In this document: positions 25,760 to 36,600 of the stretch, one piece after another
Position numbering within the stretch: the stretch's first letter is position 1
How the letters are laid out: each line of letters starts with the position of its first letter
Source of the DNA: JBCCCJ01 sp039029315
GTDB lineage: Bacteria > Bacteroidota > Bacteroidia > J057
DNA length: 64,000 bases
Direction of reading: 5' to 3'
NCBI GenBank assembly: GCA_039029315.1
Contig: JBCCGK010000035.1
Location: 35,898 to 99,897 of the forward strand
Program-made: the position numbers and the translations under genes
Notes under the pieces: model-generated
The model's input: the letters and a program-made list of their open reading frames with translations, nothing else
Databases searched by the model: none
What the model was told of the DNA's origin: nothing

Positions 25760-28735
25760 ATGTTTCAAAACAGTTGTGTCTTGACAACCATCAGGTATCT
25801 GATGGGATTGGTCCTGTGGCTGGGAATCTATCATCCAGGCTCATCTCAGCCAACAGTCATCGTTTCCAAAGGCCTGGCACAAAAAATCAATACTTACCCT
25901 GATTCGCTTTTTGCGATTGGGCTAATTTTTGAGCAACAAATCGACTTTTTTCAACTGGAGAATCAATTTCGCAAGCAAGATGCGACCCTCTCCCAAAGAA
26001 GCCAAATTGTCATAGATACCCTGCAACAACAAGCTCGGAAAACTCAGACTTCTTTTCTCCCCCAATTGACAAATGTTACAGGAATTCAGCCAGCTTCCAT
26101 TCGACCACTTTGGATCAATAATGCCATTTTTCTTCGTGCAAACAAGGCTGCCATAGACACCCTACAAACCTTTGGAAGTCTTGCCTATATTCTGGAGGAC
26201 GCATCCGTCGAAGTGGAACATCATATCTCCGAGCCCGGAACTTATGTGTCAGTTGCAGGAATAGAAACAGGCCTCAAACGAATTCAGGCTCCAGCGATGT
26301 GGGACATGGGATATACAGGCTATGGTCAGCTGGCACTAAACATTGATACGGGGGTAGACAGTAGCCATCCAGCCTTGAGAGATCGCTATTGGGGAAGACA
26401 TGTTCCGAATTCTCAGGCATGGTTCGATGGGGACCTGGGTACACAAAGGCCCTCTTTCTGCGACGATCATGGGACTCATGTCACGGGAACGATGCTGGGA
26501 CTAGATCCATATGGACAAGACACCATTGGGGTAGCTTTTGGCGCCTCCTGGATGGGATCACCGGCAATCTGTGATGGGTTGAGTAGTGATAATCTTGCTA
26601 CATTTCAATGGGCATTGAATCCCGATGGCGACCTGGGAACCTCAGAAGATATGCCAGATGTGATCAACAATTCCTGGCGGGCAACAGATGTCGATGACGA
26701 ATGTACCCATCCTGTATATGGACCTGCTTTGGATGCGTTGGAAGCAGCGGGGATTGCAGTCGTCTTCTCAGCAGGAAATTCAGGACCTGCTGCCGCTTCT
26801 ATTACTCCTCCTAAGAATCTCAATCATAGCCTGGTGAATACTTTTACTGTAGCAGCCGTTAACGGAATTGCTTCAGAACTAAATTTGTTGGGCTTTTCCA
26901 GTCGTGGGCCATCAACTTGCCCTGCTTCAGGTTCACTCGCGATCAAGCCAGAGGTAGCGGCTCCCGGCTTCCAGGTGCGTTCCAGTATCAGAGGAGGAGT
27001 ATATGGACTCAAATCCGGAACTTCTATGGCAGCTCCCCATGTGTCAGGAGCCATTCTGCTGCTGAAAGAGGCATTTCCCAACTTGACAGGAACGGATGTA
27101 AAAAGAGCATTATATTTTACCTGTGTGGACCTTGGAGAAGAGGGAGAAGACAATGAATATGGTATGGGGCTGATTGATGTGTATGCAGCCTTTCAATATT
27201 TGGTCAACGCAGGACATGTCCCTACTGTGGTAAGTGATGAATATGACCCAGCTATCGTTCACATTCGTTCGATTCCAGGTATAAGTTGTGATTCCATTGT
27301 CAGACCTGAAATAGAATTACGGAACAATGGAACCCAGCTACTCACAGCCTTGGCCCTCCAATACCGATACAGCACTGGTCTCGGAGGCACGGTATCCTGG
27401 ACAGGACAGTTAGGGACGGATAGTAGTGCGATGCTCCAATTGCCAGCTGTAATTCTCCCTTCGGGGCAGCACAGTCTGAACATCTCTATTTCGGACATCA
27501 ATTCAGGAGAGTCAGATTACCATGATCTGGATAATGAGTATCGTCTTTCCTTTCTGATCGTTTCTGATCCCTTGTCAACGAAACCAATAGTGGAGGTATG
27601 TGAGGGAAGTGATGGACTCTTAAGTGGATCCAGCCAGTCCGCAGGAGAGGTAAAGTGGTATGCTTCCGCCAATTCCGGAGAAGTGTTGTCTGAAGGGAAT
27701 AGTTGGTTCCTTTCCAAACCAGATGCTTCAGAGACCTATTATGCTGCCTGGTTTTTTCAAAATCTTGTAGGGAAAAGGCAAGACAGCCAAGGCACTGCTG
27801 GATACGATCCTGAAACGGAAGGAAGTTTGATTTTTCATAGTTGGCAGCCATTCACTTTGCGATCCGTCTTGCTTCATAGTCAGGCAGATGGATACAGAAC
27901 AATTGAGCTGACAGATCATGCAGGCCAGGTAGTGGAGGAACACACAGAGTTTCTGAATATTGGTAGCCACAGAGTCCAGCTAGATTTTGAGATGCCATCT
28001 GGAACGAATTGGGAACTAGGTCTGAGAGATCAAGGGCATCTGTTCAGGCATGTGACAGGAGGCAGCTATCCTTATTCGGTTCCTGGCATCATGAGCATAG
28101 AAAGATCTTCGCAAGGGAGGGATTCCTACTTCTACTTTTATGATTGGGAGATTGAATATGAGAGCCCGTGTGATCGCCATGAAGTTCGAGTAGAGATTCT
28201 TCCTGGGGAGATGATGACGCGATTCGTCGTGGATTCTTCCAATATTTCACAGCTGAATCAGGGCATCATCTCTTTTATAGACCAGAGTAATCAGGCGACC
28301 GAATGGTTGTGGGATTTTGGGGACGGGCAGACAGGAAATGCCCAACACCCCATTCATACCTATCAAGACACAGGACGTTATATTGTTCAATTGTTTGCCC
28401 GTGGTCAAGATGGTTGTGGAGACGCTTTCTCGACTACCATCAGAATAGACTCAGTGTTAACAACTGGAATTTTGCTGGAATCAGAAGCGGATTGGATGAC
28501 ACTGTTTCCCAATCCAGTGAAAGATTATCTCTCCCTTCACCTATTAGAGATTCATCAAGATAAGATAGAGCTGATTTTGTATGATATCCATGGAAGAGCG
28601 CGGGTCAGGTCTGCGATTCTTCCAGGCCAAAGAAAAAAAATGATCGACCTTCACGAGATTCCCAATGGTATTTATATTCTTCATATTCAGTCATCTACAC
28701 AATCTGTTACACAGAGAATTGTCAAAAGAAGTTGA
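25760..28735 (+). CDS. Secreted subtilisin-like (S8) protease with PKD and T9SS sorting domain
   Basis: About 991 residues from the ATG at 25760 (another at 25721 overlaps the previous gene). Signal region MFQNSCVLTTIRYLMGLVLW, propeptide, then the S8 domain with the complete triad: D196 (NIDTGVDSSHP), H237 (DDHGTHVTGT), S422 (SGTSMAAPHVSG). Next come CARDB-like and jelly-roll-like regions, a PKD domain (WDFGDGQTGN) and a type A T9SS sorting domain (LFPNPVKDYLSLHL to the end). Exported across the outer membrane and either released or anchored; it degrades extracellular protein. No partner genes needed. Confidence 0.93.
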   Translation: MFQNSCVLTTIRYLMGLVLWLGIYHPGSSQPTVIVSKGLAQKINTYPDSLFAIGLIFEQQIDFFQLENQFRKQDATLSQRSQIVIDTLQQQARKTQTSFLPQLTNVTGIQPASIRPLWINNAIFLRANKAAIDTLQTFGSLAYILEDASVEVEHHISEPGTYVSVAGIETGLKRIQAPAMWDMGYTGYGQLALNIDTGVDSSHPALRDRYWGRHVPNSQAWFDGDLGTQRPSFCDDHGTHVTGTMLGLDPYGQDTIGVAFGASWMGSPAICDGLSSDNLATFQWALNPDGDLGTSEDMPDVINNSWRATDVDDECTHPVYGPALDALEAAGIAVVFSAGNSGPAAASITPPKNLNHSLVNTFTVAAVNGIASELNLLGFSSRGPSTCPASGSLAIKPEVAAPGFQVRSSIRGGVYGLKSGTSMAAPHVSGAILLLKEAFPNLTGTDVKRALYFTCVDLGEEGEDNEYGMGLIDVYAAFQYLVNAGHVPTVVSDEYDPAIVHIRSIPGISCDSIVRPEIELRNNGTQLLTALALQYRYSTGLGGTVSWTGQLGTDSSAMLQLPAVILPSGQHSLNISISDINSGESDYHDLDNEYRLSFLIVSDPLSTKPIVEVCEGSDGLLSGSSQSAGEVKWYASANSGEVLSEGNSWFLSKPDASETYYAAWFFQNLVGKRQDSQGTAGYDPETEGSLIFHSWQPFTLRSVLLHSQADGYRTIELTDHAGQVVEEHTEFLNIGSHRVQLDFEMPSGTNWELGLRDQGHLFRHVTGGSYPYSVPGIMSIERSSQGRDSYFYFYDWEIEYESPCDRHEVRVEILPGEMMTRFVVDSSNISQLNQGIISFIDQSNQATEWLWDFGDGQTGNAQHPIHTYQDTGRYIVQLFARGQDGCGDAFSTTIRIDSVLTTGILLESEADWMTLFPNPVKDYLSLHLLEIHQDKIELILYDIHGRARVRSAILPGQRKKMIDLHEIPNGIYILHIQSSTQSVTQRIVKRS

Positions 28736-28790
28736 GGAAAAGAAGTCATGAATGCAAAGATTGTTGCTTTCCGTTCTGGCTTTTGCCGAT

Positions 28791-28798
28791 TATATTTG
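28791..28798 (+). promoter_or_regulatory. -7 promoter element for the response regulator
   Basis: TATATTTG matches the TAnnTTTG consensus exactly, 68 nt before the ATG at 28866. TTG trinucleotides lie at 28761-28766, giving a slightly long spacer of about 24. Confidence 0.4.
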
Positions 28799-28865
28799 CA
28801 CTTGTGAGTCAGTATTAACCGTCACCGTCACAAATTCATATTCTCACAATGAATCAAATTTCTTT

Positions 28866-29537
28866 ATGAAAGTTCTGATTGTAGATGATGAAATTGATAT
28901 CCTCGACCTGTTGGAATACAACCTGATGCAGGAAGGATATGAGGTGTCAAGGGCAATGGATGGAGAACAAGCCATTGAAATTGCCAAGGAGATCAAACCT
29001 AACCTCATCTTATTGGACATCATGATGCCCAAACTGGATGGGATTGAAACATGCAGGAGGTTGCGCGTTCTTCCTTCCATGCAAGGGGTATACATCGTCT
29101 TCTTAACAGCTCGCTCTGAAGAATATTCAGAATTGGCAGGATTTGATGTTGGTGCAGATGATTACATCTCCAAGCCAATCAAACCTCGAATTCTCAAAAG
29201 TAGAATCCGGGCAATTCTCAGAAGAAACCAACAGATTGAAGAATCTTCTATTTTGAGAATTCACAATCTTGAAATTAATCGGGATGAGTATTTTGTCAAA
29301 CAAGGAGATCGGATTCTTACTCTTCCTCGGAAAGAATTTGAATTGTTGAGTTTTCTCGCCAATCATCCCGGCAGAGTCTTTAGCCGTAGCGTCTTACTGA
29401 AACAAGTATGGGGCGATGTATTTGTGGTGGATCGAACAGTAGATGTTCATATTCGAAAACTCAGAGAAAAAATAGGCAACGATTATATCCTGACAATTAA
29501 AGGGGTAGGGTATAAATTTCTGGGAATCAACCCTTAA
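28866..29537 (+). CDS. OmpR/PhoB-family response regulator
   Basis: A 223-residue regulator starting at MKVLIVDDE, the normal receiver start; the frame extends upstream to 28752 but without receiver-like sequence. Receiver with D51 (LLDIMMPKLDG), Thr in FLTARSEE and Lys in DYISKPIK; winged-helix domain with LTLPRKEFELL, SRSVLLKQVWG and RTVDVHIRKLREKIG. The kinase gene follows after 9 nt. The arrangement and sequence fit PhoB/PhoR-like phosphate-type signalling in Bacteroidota, but no pst genes are present to prove it. Confidence 0.92.
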   Translation: MKVLIVDDEIDILDLLEYNLMQEGYEVSRAMDGEQAIEIAKEIKPNLILLDIMMPKLDGIETCRRLRVLPSMQGVYIVFLTARSEEYSELAGFDVGADDYISKPIKPRILKSRIRAILRRNQQIEESSILRIHNLEINRDEYFVKQGDRILTLPRKEFELLSFLANHPGRVFSRSVLLKQVWGDVFVVDRTVDVHIRKLREKIGNDYILTIKGVGYKFLGINP

Positions 29538-29546
29538 CAAAGACGT

Positions 29547-30476
29547 ATGAATCCCAAAATTCCTTCCTCGATTGGATTGGCAGCTGGCTTATCAATAGCA
29601 CTGACAATTCTGATTGTTTGTCTGATGAAGTGGGGAATGTCTACTTCTGTATGGTTAAGTGCGACCATTTTTTTCTTTGGATGTTTTGTGTTATTGGTCC
29701 TGGTTCTCGAATGGTTGCTCTATCGGAGGCTGAAAAGTGCCACTAATTTCAATCAGCGAGAAATCAAAAAATTGAAAGATATGGAGGCCTACAGAAGGGA
29801 ATTTTTGGGTGAAGTCTCCCATGAACTCAAGACACCAATTTTTGCAGTTCAAGGTTTTATTCATACCTTGATGGATGGTGCAATGGAGGACGAACGAGTT
29901 AGGAGGAAGTTTTTGAAGAAAGCCATGAAAAATGCGGATCGGCTGTCCAGTCTGGTAGAGGACTTGCTGATCATTACCCAAGCCGAATCAGGAGAGATGG
30001 AATTAAAGATCCGGCGATTTTCCATCTATGAATTGGTCACGGATGTCCTGGACACACTGGAGTATAAGTTCACCAGGAAAAAACGCAATATTACCTACCG
30101 AGTCGTCGCCAACGACAATGAAAACACAATCGTATTAGCAGACCGCGAGCGGATACAGCAAGTTGTAACCAATTTGGTAGACAATGCTGTCAAATACGGA
30201 GATGCAGAAGGCGAAGTGGTAATCGAATTAGCGGCTGATGGAGAGAAATTGAGGGTGAGTATCACTGATGAGGGGCCAGGTATAGAAGAAGAACATCTTG
30301 AAAAAATATTTAGACGATTTTATCGGATCGACAAAAGTAGATCCAGGGACAAGGGGGGAACGGGCTTAGGACTGGCAATTTGCAAGCATTTATTGAAGAT
30401 GCATGGGGAACAAATTTCAGTTAGTAGCCAATTAGGCGAAGGCACAACCTTTTCATTTACATTGAAGCTCACCTGA
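29547..30476 (+). CDS. Sensor histidine kinase, PhoR-like
   Basis: A 309-residue kinase with two N-terminal membrane segments (about 8-27 and 32-56) and almost no periplasmic loop, HisKA with H92 in EVSHELKTPIFAVQGF, and HATPase with NLVDNAVKYG, DEGPGI and GTGLGLAICKHL. The lack of a sensory loop suggests it senses within the membrane or through a partner protein, as PhoR does. It is translated right after its response regulator. Confidence 0.92.
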   Translation: MNPKIPSSIGLAAGLSIALTILIVCLMKWGMSTSVWLSATIFFFGCFVLLVLVLEWLLYRRLKSATNFNQREIKKLKDMEAYRREFLGEVSHELKTPIFAVQGFIHTLMDGAMEDERVRRKFLKKAMKNADRLSSLVEDLLIITQAESGEMELKIRRFSIYELVTDVLDTLEYKFTRKKRNITYRVVANDNENTIVLADRERIQQVVTNLVDNAVKYGDAEGEVVIELAADGEKLRVSITDEGPGIEEEHLEKIFRRFYRIDKSRSRDKGGTGLGLAICKHLLKMHGEQISVSSQLGEGTTFSFTLKLT

Positions 30477-30566
30477 AAATTTTAAGCGATCCTTTTTCTG
30501 GGGATTCGTATTTTACTGATAATGAGGGATTCCAAAATGAAAATTTTGGGAGATCTGATATAAAAT

Positions 30567-30597
30567 TTGATTTTCCACACACTCCATGTATTTTACA
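30567..30597 (+). promoter_or_regulatory. Promoter of the giant adhesin-like gene
   Basis: TTTG at 30567-30570, 19-nt spacer, TATTTTAC at 30590-30597 (six of eight matches to TAnnTTTG). The spacing is ideal for the Bacteroidota housekeeping sigma factor, and the ATG at 30627 follows about 25 nt after the expected transcript start. Confidence 0.4.
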
Positions 30598-30626
30598 ACA
30601 TTCTAGTTAAACTTAATGAACCCAAC

Positions 30627-33600
30627 ATGAAGCATCTATCTACCCTAGTGATGGTATTGGGGTTTAGTATCAGTATTGCATTCGGACAATACTGTATTCC
30701 CGCCTATACCTTCGGCACTACGGATGGAGACTCGATCGTGAGTTTTCAACTTGGCACAATCAACGGTACCCTCCCCAGTAACTCGGCTGGCTACAATGAT
30801 TACACGAATATCTCGTCGACGATCTTATCGCCCGGGAACATGTACACTGCTTCCCTGATCAACAATCCTCAATGGTCTTCGGGCGTCACATTATGGATTG
30901 ATTATAATCAAAACCAAATATTTGAAACGACGGAATTGGTTGCGCAAACAACCACCACGATGCCTGCTGGTGGATCAGCAAGCTTAACATTTACTGTTCC
31001 GATTACGGCACTTCCTGGCATCACCAGATTGCGGATGATGCATCAATTTGCCGCGATCCCCAATGATCCATGTGCTACGAACCTTAATTATGGAGAAACG
31101 GAAGACTATGAGATCATTATTCCTGCAAGTACCAGTGATGACTTGGCGCTTACATCTGTGTTGCTGAATGACATTGATTGCGGTGCTTTTGGGACAGGTG
31201 CTCCAATAACAGTAGGACTCGCTAATATTGGAATGCTAGCGGCAGATACTGCTTATTTGTTTTATTCAGTGAATGGGGGTACGCCCGTGGCAGATACTGC
31301 TTACAATCTTGCGTCACCTTCCTTGAATACCTTTACATTCACTACGCTTTTTCCTATCGCTCCAAACACAACCTACGATTTGGTCGTTTGGACATCCTAC
31401 GCACCAGACACTATCTCTTCCAATGATACCATTTTTGCAACGTATCAAACACCCAATGTGTTTACGTTCCCATATTTGGAAGATTTTGAATCCTTCACTG
31501 TGGGATCACCTGGAAACCTTGCCAATGGCTGGTCCAGGAATACTCAATTTAGTACGATCGCCTTCAGGTGGCAGCCCGATGACTTCGGAACCACCACATT
31601 TGGAACAGGTCCTTCCGATGACCATTCGACAATTGGGTCCAAATACATGTATACGGAATCATCCAGTGGAGGCACAGGAGATGCGACCAGTCTGGTCTCT
31701 CCATGTATTTCCTTGACAGGTTCTACTGCTCCTCGTTTGAGTTTTTGGTACCATATGTTTGGTAGCACAATGGGAGACCTGCAAGTATATGTAGTTACTG
31801 GAGGTACACAAACCCTGGTATGGTCGATCAGTGGAGAACAACAAACAAGTGATACTGATGATTGGCTGGAAGGATTTGCAGATCTTACTGCCTTTGCAGG
31901 ACAGGTAATTTCTTTGGAATTCAGAGGAGTCCGAGGAAACGGAATTACCAGTGATATGGCGATAGATGATGTTTCTATCTTCGAACCTACTGTGGCTCTT
32001 GATGTTGGGGCCACTGCCATTATCGATCCTGTTGGTGCTGGATGTATTAGTGGCATTAAGGATGTTCTGGTAGAAGTTACCAACTTTGGGAATGATACAC
32101 TGGATTTGTCTCTCAATAATGTAACGATCACTGTTGACATTGATGGTCCTACAGGTCCTTCCTCTCACACTGCAGTATTATCATCTGGTCTGATTTCCAT
32201 TTTGGGAATGGATACAGCACTTGTTTCTACAACCGCTGACTTCTCTGTTGCTGGTGTTTATACCATAACAGCTTATACCAGTTTGCTTGGGGATACAATC
32301 GTCAGCAATGATACGATTGTAGGAACAGCAGAAAGTTTGCCTGTGGTAACATCTTTTTTGGAAGATTTCGAGACCTTTGCAGTAGGGAACCCTGGCTTGC
32401 TTGCCAATGGTTGGACACGTGTTCCTGATGGACTGATTGGAGAAGGATGGATAGTCGATGACTTTGGTACAGGTTCATTTGGTACAGGTCCTGCTGATGA
32501 CCATACTGATGTAGGGTCCATCTATATGTATATCGAGTCCAGTTCAGGATCGACAGGCAATCAATATAGCTTGATTTCGCCTTGTATTGATTTGACAGGC
32601 GCAACAGCCCCAAGACTATCGTTCTGGTATCACATGTTTGGATTGAACATGGGGACCCTGGAAGTATATGCCATTGGAGAAGTCTCTGATACCTTGCTGT
32701 GGACCATCTCAGGACAACAACAGATATCAAGTATTGACCCATGGAAGGATGCCTTGGTGGATTTGACACCTTTCGTAGGCCAAACGATCCAGTTAGAGTT
32801 CAGAAATATTCTGGCAGGGCTATTTTCTGGAGACATGGCTCTGGATGATATTAATGTGTTTAATCCTCCGCCTATCGATGCAGCAGCAGTTGATATCGAC
32901 CCCAACGATGTTGCAGCTTGTTTCACTTCTTCTGAAAGTGTGACAGTGTATATTCGAAATGATGGGAACCAAACACTCGATTTCAGTGCCAACAATGCAA
33001 CTGTTACCCTTGATATAACAGGAGCCAGTACACAGAATTTCTCTACCACTGTTACTTCAGGTACAGTAGCTGTTCTGGATTCCTTCCCGGTAGTGGTTAC
33101 AACAACTGCTGATTTAACGGGCACAGGTATCCATAACTTTATGGCAACCGTTGCCTTGGCAGGCGACACCATTGCTGCCAATGATACAACACTTGGGTCC
33201 ATCGAATCACTTCCAGTGTTCTCGGCACCCTTCACGGAAGATTTTGAAACCTTTACTACTGGTTTCCCTGGGACACTTGCCAATGGCTGGACCTTCGGAA
33301 ATACCACAGGATATCGCTGGCAGGTAGATAATTTCGGTACCGGTTCCGGTGGAACAGGTCCCGCAGATGACCACACAGCGACAGGCTCCATTTATATGTA
33401 TACGGAAGCCTCCACAGGATTCGGGGACTCTACCTCGTTGTTCTCTCCTTGTATTGACCTGACAGGCCTGACCACGCCTCGATTGAGTTTCTGGTACCAC
33501 ATGTTTGGTGCAGCCATGGGAACCCTTAAAGTTCAGGTCCTATCAGGAGGAACCTCTACCCAGGTCTGGTCTCTGTCTGGGCAGCAACAATCTGCTGACA

Positions 33601-36600
33601 CAGATCCATGGCAAGAAGCCATTATAGACTTGACAGCATTTGCAGGACAATCGATTCAGCTAGAATTTGAAGGACTTAACGGACCTACCTTCACCAGTGA
33701 TATGGCGATAGATGATGTCCAGATTCTTCAACCTGCTCCGATTGATGGTCAGGCGATGGATGTTGTCCCTAATGGTGAAGTAGCTTGCTACTCCTCTGCG
33801 GAAACTGTTTCTATCATTGTACGGAATACAGGTAGCCAACCTCTAGACTTCAGTGCTAACAACATGACGGTTACACTGGACGTAACAGGAGCCAGTACAC
33901 AGAACTTCTCTACCACTGTAACTTCAGGTATTGTTCCTGTACTGGGTACAATCTCGGTTGATGTTACGACCACAGCAGACTTTACAGCTACTGGATTCCA
34001 TAACTTCAACTATAACATCTCAATTGTAGGCGATACTGTGCCTGCCAATGATGCTTCTGTAGGATTCGTCGAATCACTGCCAGTCTTTACGGCACCTTTC
34101 ACTGAAGATTTCGAAACCTTTACCACTGGATTCCCCGGTATCCCGGCCAATGGTTGGACCTTCAATGCAAATGACGATTTCAGGTGGCAGGTAGATAACT
34201 TCGGCACCGGTTCCTTCAACACAGGCCCTGCTGATGACCATACAGCTGCGGGCTCTATTTATATGTATACTGAGTCCAACTTTGGCGCCTTAGCAGGAGA
34301 TTCAACCTCCCTCTTCAGTCCTTGTTTGGATTTGACGAGCTTGACAGCGCCTCGATTGAGCTTCTGGTACCATATGTTTGGAGCAGACATGGGAACCTTG
34401 AGTTTGTATGCGATTGATGGAGGAACAACACCTTCACTTCTTTTCACCCAATCAGGCCAGGTCCAGACCGCAGATTCAGATCCGTGGATAGAGCAGATTA
34501 TTGACTTGACAGCTTTCGCAGGACAAAGCATACAGCTGGAATTCCGAGGTCATAGAGGAATCAGCATCTTGAGTGATATGGCGATCGATGATGTGAATCT
34601 TGTTGATCCCGATCCAGTTGATGCTTCAGCAATCAACATGGAGCCCAATGGCCTTGCTGCCTGTCTATCTGCTGCAGAATCAGTGGACATCCTTGTCAGA
34701 AATGTCGGAAGTCAGACGCTGGACTTTGCTGCAAATAATCTTACGGTTTCGTTGGATGTTATGGGAGCCAGTACACAGAACTTCTCTACTACTGTAACTT
34801 CTGGCACCTTGGCCGTATTGGATACACTCTTTGTTACCGTAACAACCAATGCCGACTTTAGTGCAACAGGCTTCCACAACATGACAGCCTCTGTTTCTGT
34901 CGTTGGTGATAATGTTTCCTCCAATGATACGACACTTGGATTTGTAGAGTCTCTACCAGTCTTTACCGCACCATATACGGAAGACTTCGAGACCTTCACA
35001 ACAGGTTCTCCTGGAGCTTTGGCCAATGGATGGACCCGAACTGATGATAATTTCTTCGACTTCAGATGGCAGCCAGATAACTTTGGAACAGGTTCATTTG
35101 GTACAGGTCCTGCTGATGACCATACTGCGATTGGATCTATCTATATGTATACAGAGGCTTCTTCTGGAATTACAGATGATTCGACTTCCTTATTCACACC
35201 ATGTATTGACTTGTCAGGAATGTCTGCACCTCGACTGAGTTTCTGGTATCATATGTTTGGGACAGATATGGGAACAATGGATGTCTATGCACTTGATGGA
35301 ACCACCTCGACATTGCTATTCTCACAAACTGGTCAAGTACAGTCTTCTGAAGTAGATCCCTGGATTGAAGGCTTAGGAGATTTGTCACAATTCGCAGGTC
35401 AGACTATCCAACTTGAGTTCCGTGGCACAAGAGGTCCTGGACTTACAGGAGATATGGCGATTGACGATGTGAATATATTTGATCCTCCACCATTGGATAT
35501 CGGTGCAAATGCACTGTCGCCAACTGGAACAGGATGTTATCCTGCGGTTGTTGATGGAGTAGTAACCATAATCAACCTTGGGAATCAACCGCTGGATCTT
35601 ACCCTGAATCCGGTTACAGTTATGCTGGATGTTACTGGGCCTACCCCACAGAACTTCTCAACGGTTGTCAATACAGGGGTGATTCCTGTGTTCGGAACAC
35701 TAGATGTCACTGTGACGACTGCCCTCGATCTGACAACTGGAGGCTCCTATTCCATGACAGGAACAGCCACCATGGTCGGCGACACCTTGAATGGCAATGA
35801 TTCCTTTACAGGTAACATACAGTCTATTCAGGTAGTAAATGGCGGACTGGTTGAAGACTTCGAAACCTTCGTTCCAGGAAACGGCCAACAAGGAACACCC
35901 GGTACTTTTATGAATAGCTGGACCTCTGATGGAGACAACAATGCTAATGGCTGGAACATTCATACTGGTCCCACTGGTTCAACCAATACAGGACCTATAG
36001 GTGGTAACCCTGCAACCAACAGTCAGATTTACTTATATACTGAGACTTCTGGTGGTGGCTTAGGAGATCGTTACAGTTTGTACTCACCTTGTGTTGATTT
36101 GTCATCACAGACAGCTCCTAACCTTTACTTCTCTTACCATATGTTTGGTGTAGGGATGGGAATCCTCGAAGTACACGTTCACCAAAATGGTGTGGACAAC
36201 ATGATTTGGTCAGTTTCTGGACAACAACACTTTACCGATACTGATCCATGGACCGATACGGTGCTTGATCTCAGTACATTTACAGGAGATTTGTTGCAAG
36301 TAGAATTCCGAGGATTTAGAGGAAATAGCTTCACCAGTGATATGGCGATAGATGATATCGGCTTGTATGAATTGTTGCCACAGGATGGTGCTGTTCCTGC
36401 TATTTTTGCGCCAGGTTCAAGTTGTGGATTGGGCGACAGCATGGATATTGTGATCGCTGCCCAAAACTTTGGTACTGATACACTGATCGGTGTTTCTGCC
36501 AGCGTACAGGTGAATGGTGGTTCTGTGGTTACCTTATCAGTTCCTGATACCATTTTGCCTGGGGCCTTTATTCCATTCTTCTTCCCAGGCAATGATTTCT

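Noticed and set aside
28752..28865. N-terminal extension of the response regulator frame
   Set aside because: The extension contains the promoter -7 box and no receiver-like sequence; the true start is the MKVLIVDDE methionine.
31544..33500. Several minus-strand frames of 97-253 residues with similar sequences
   Set aside because: They recur because the MAM units on the plus strand repeat; they are antisense shadows of the giant gene.
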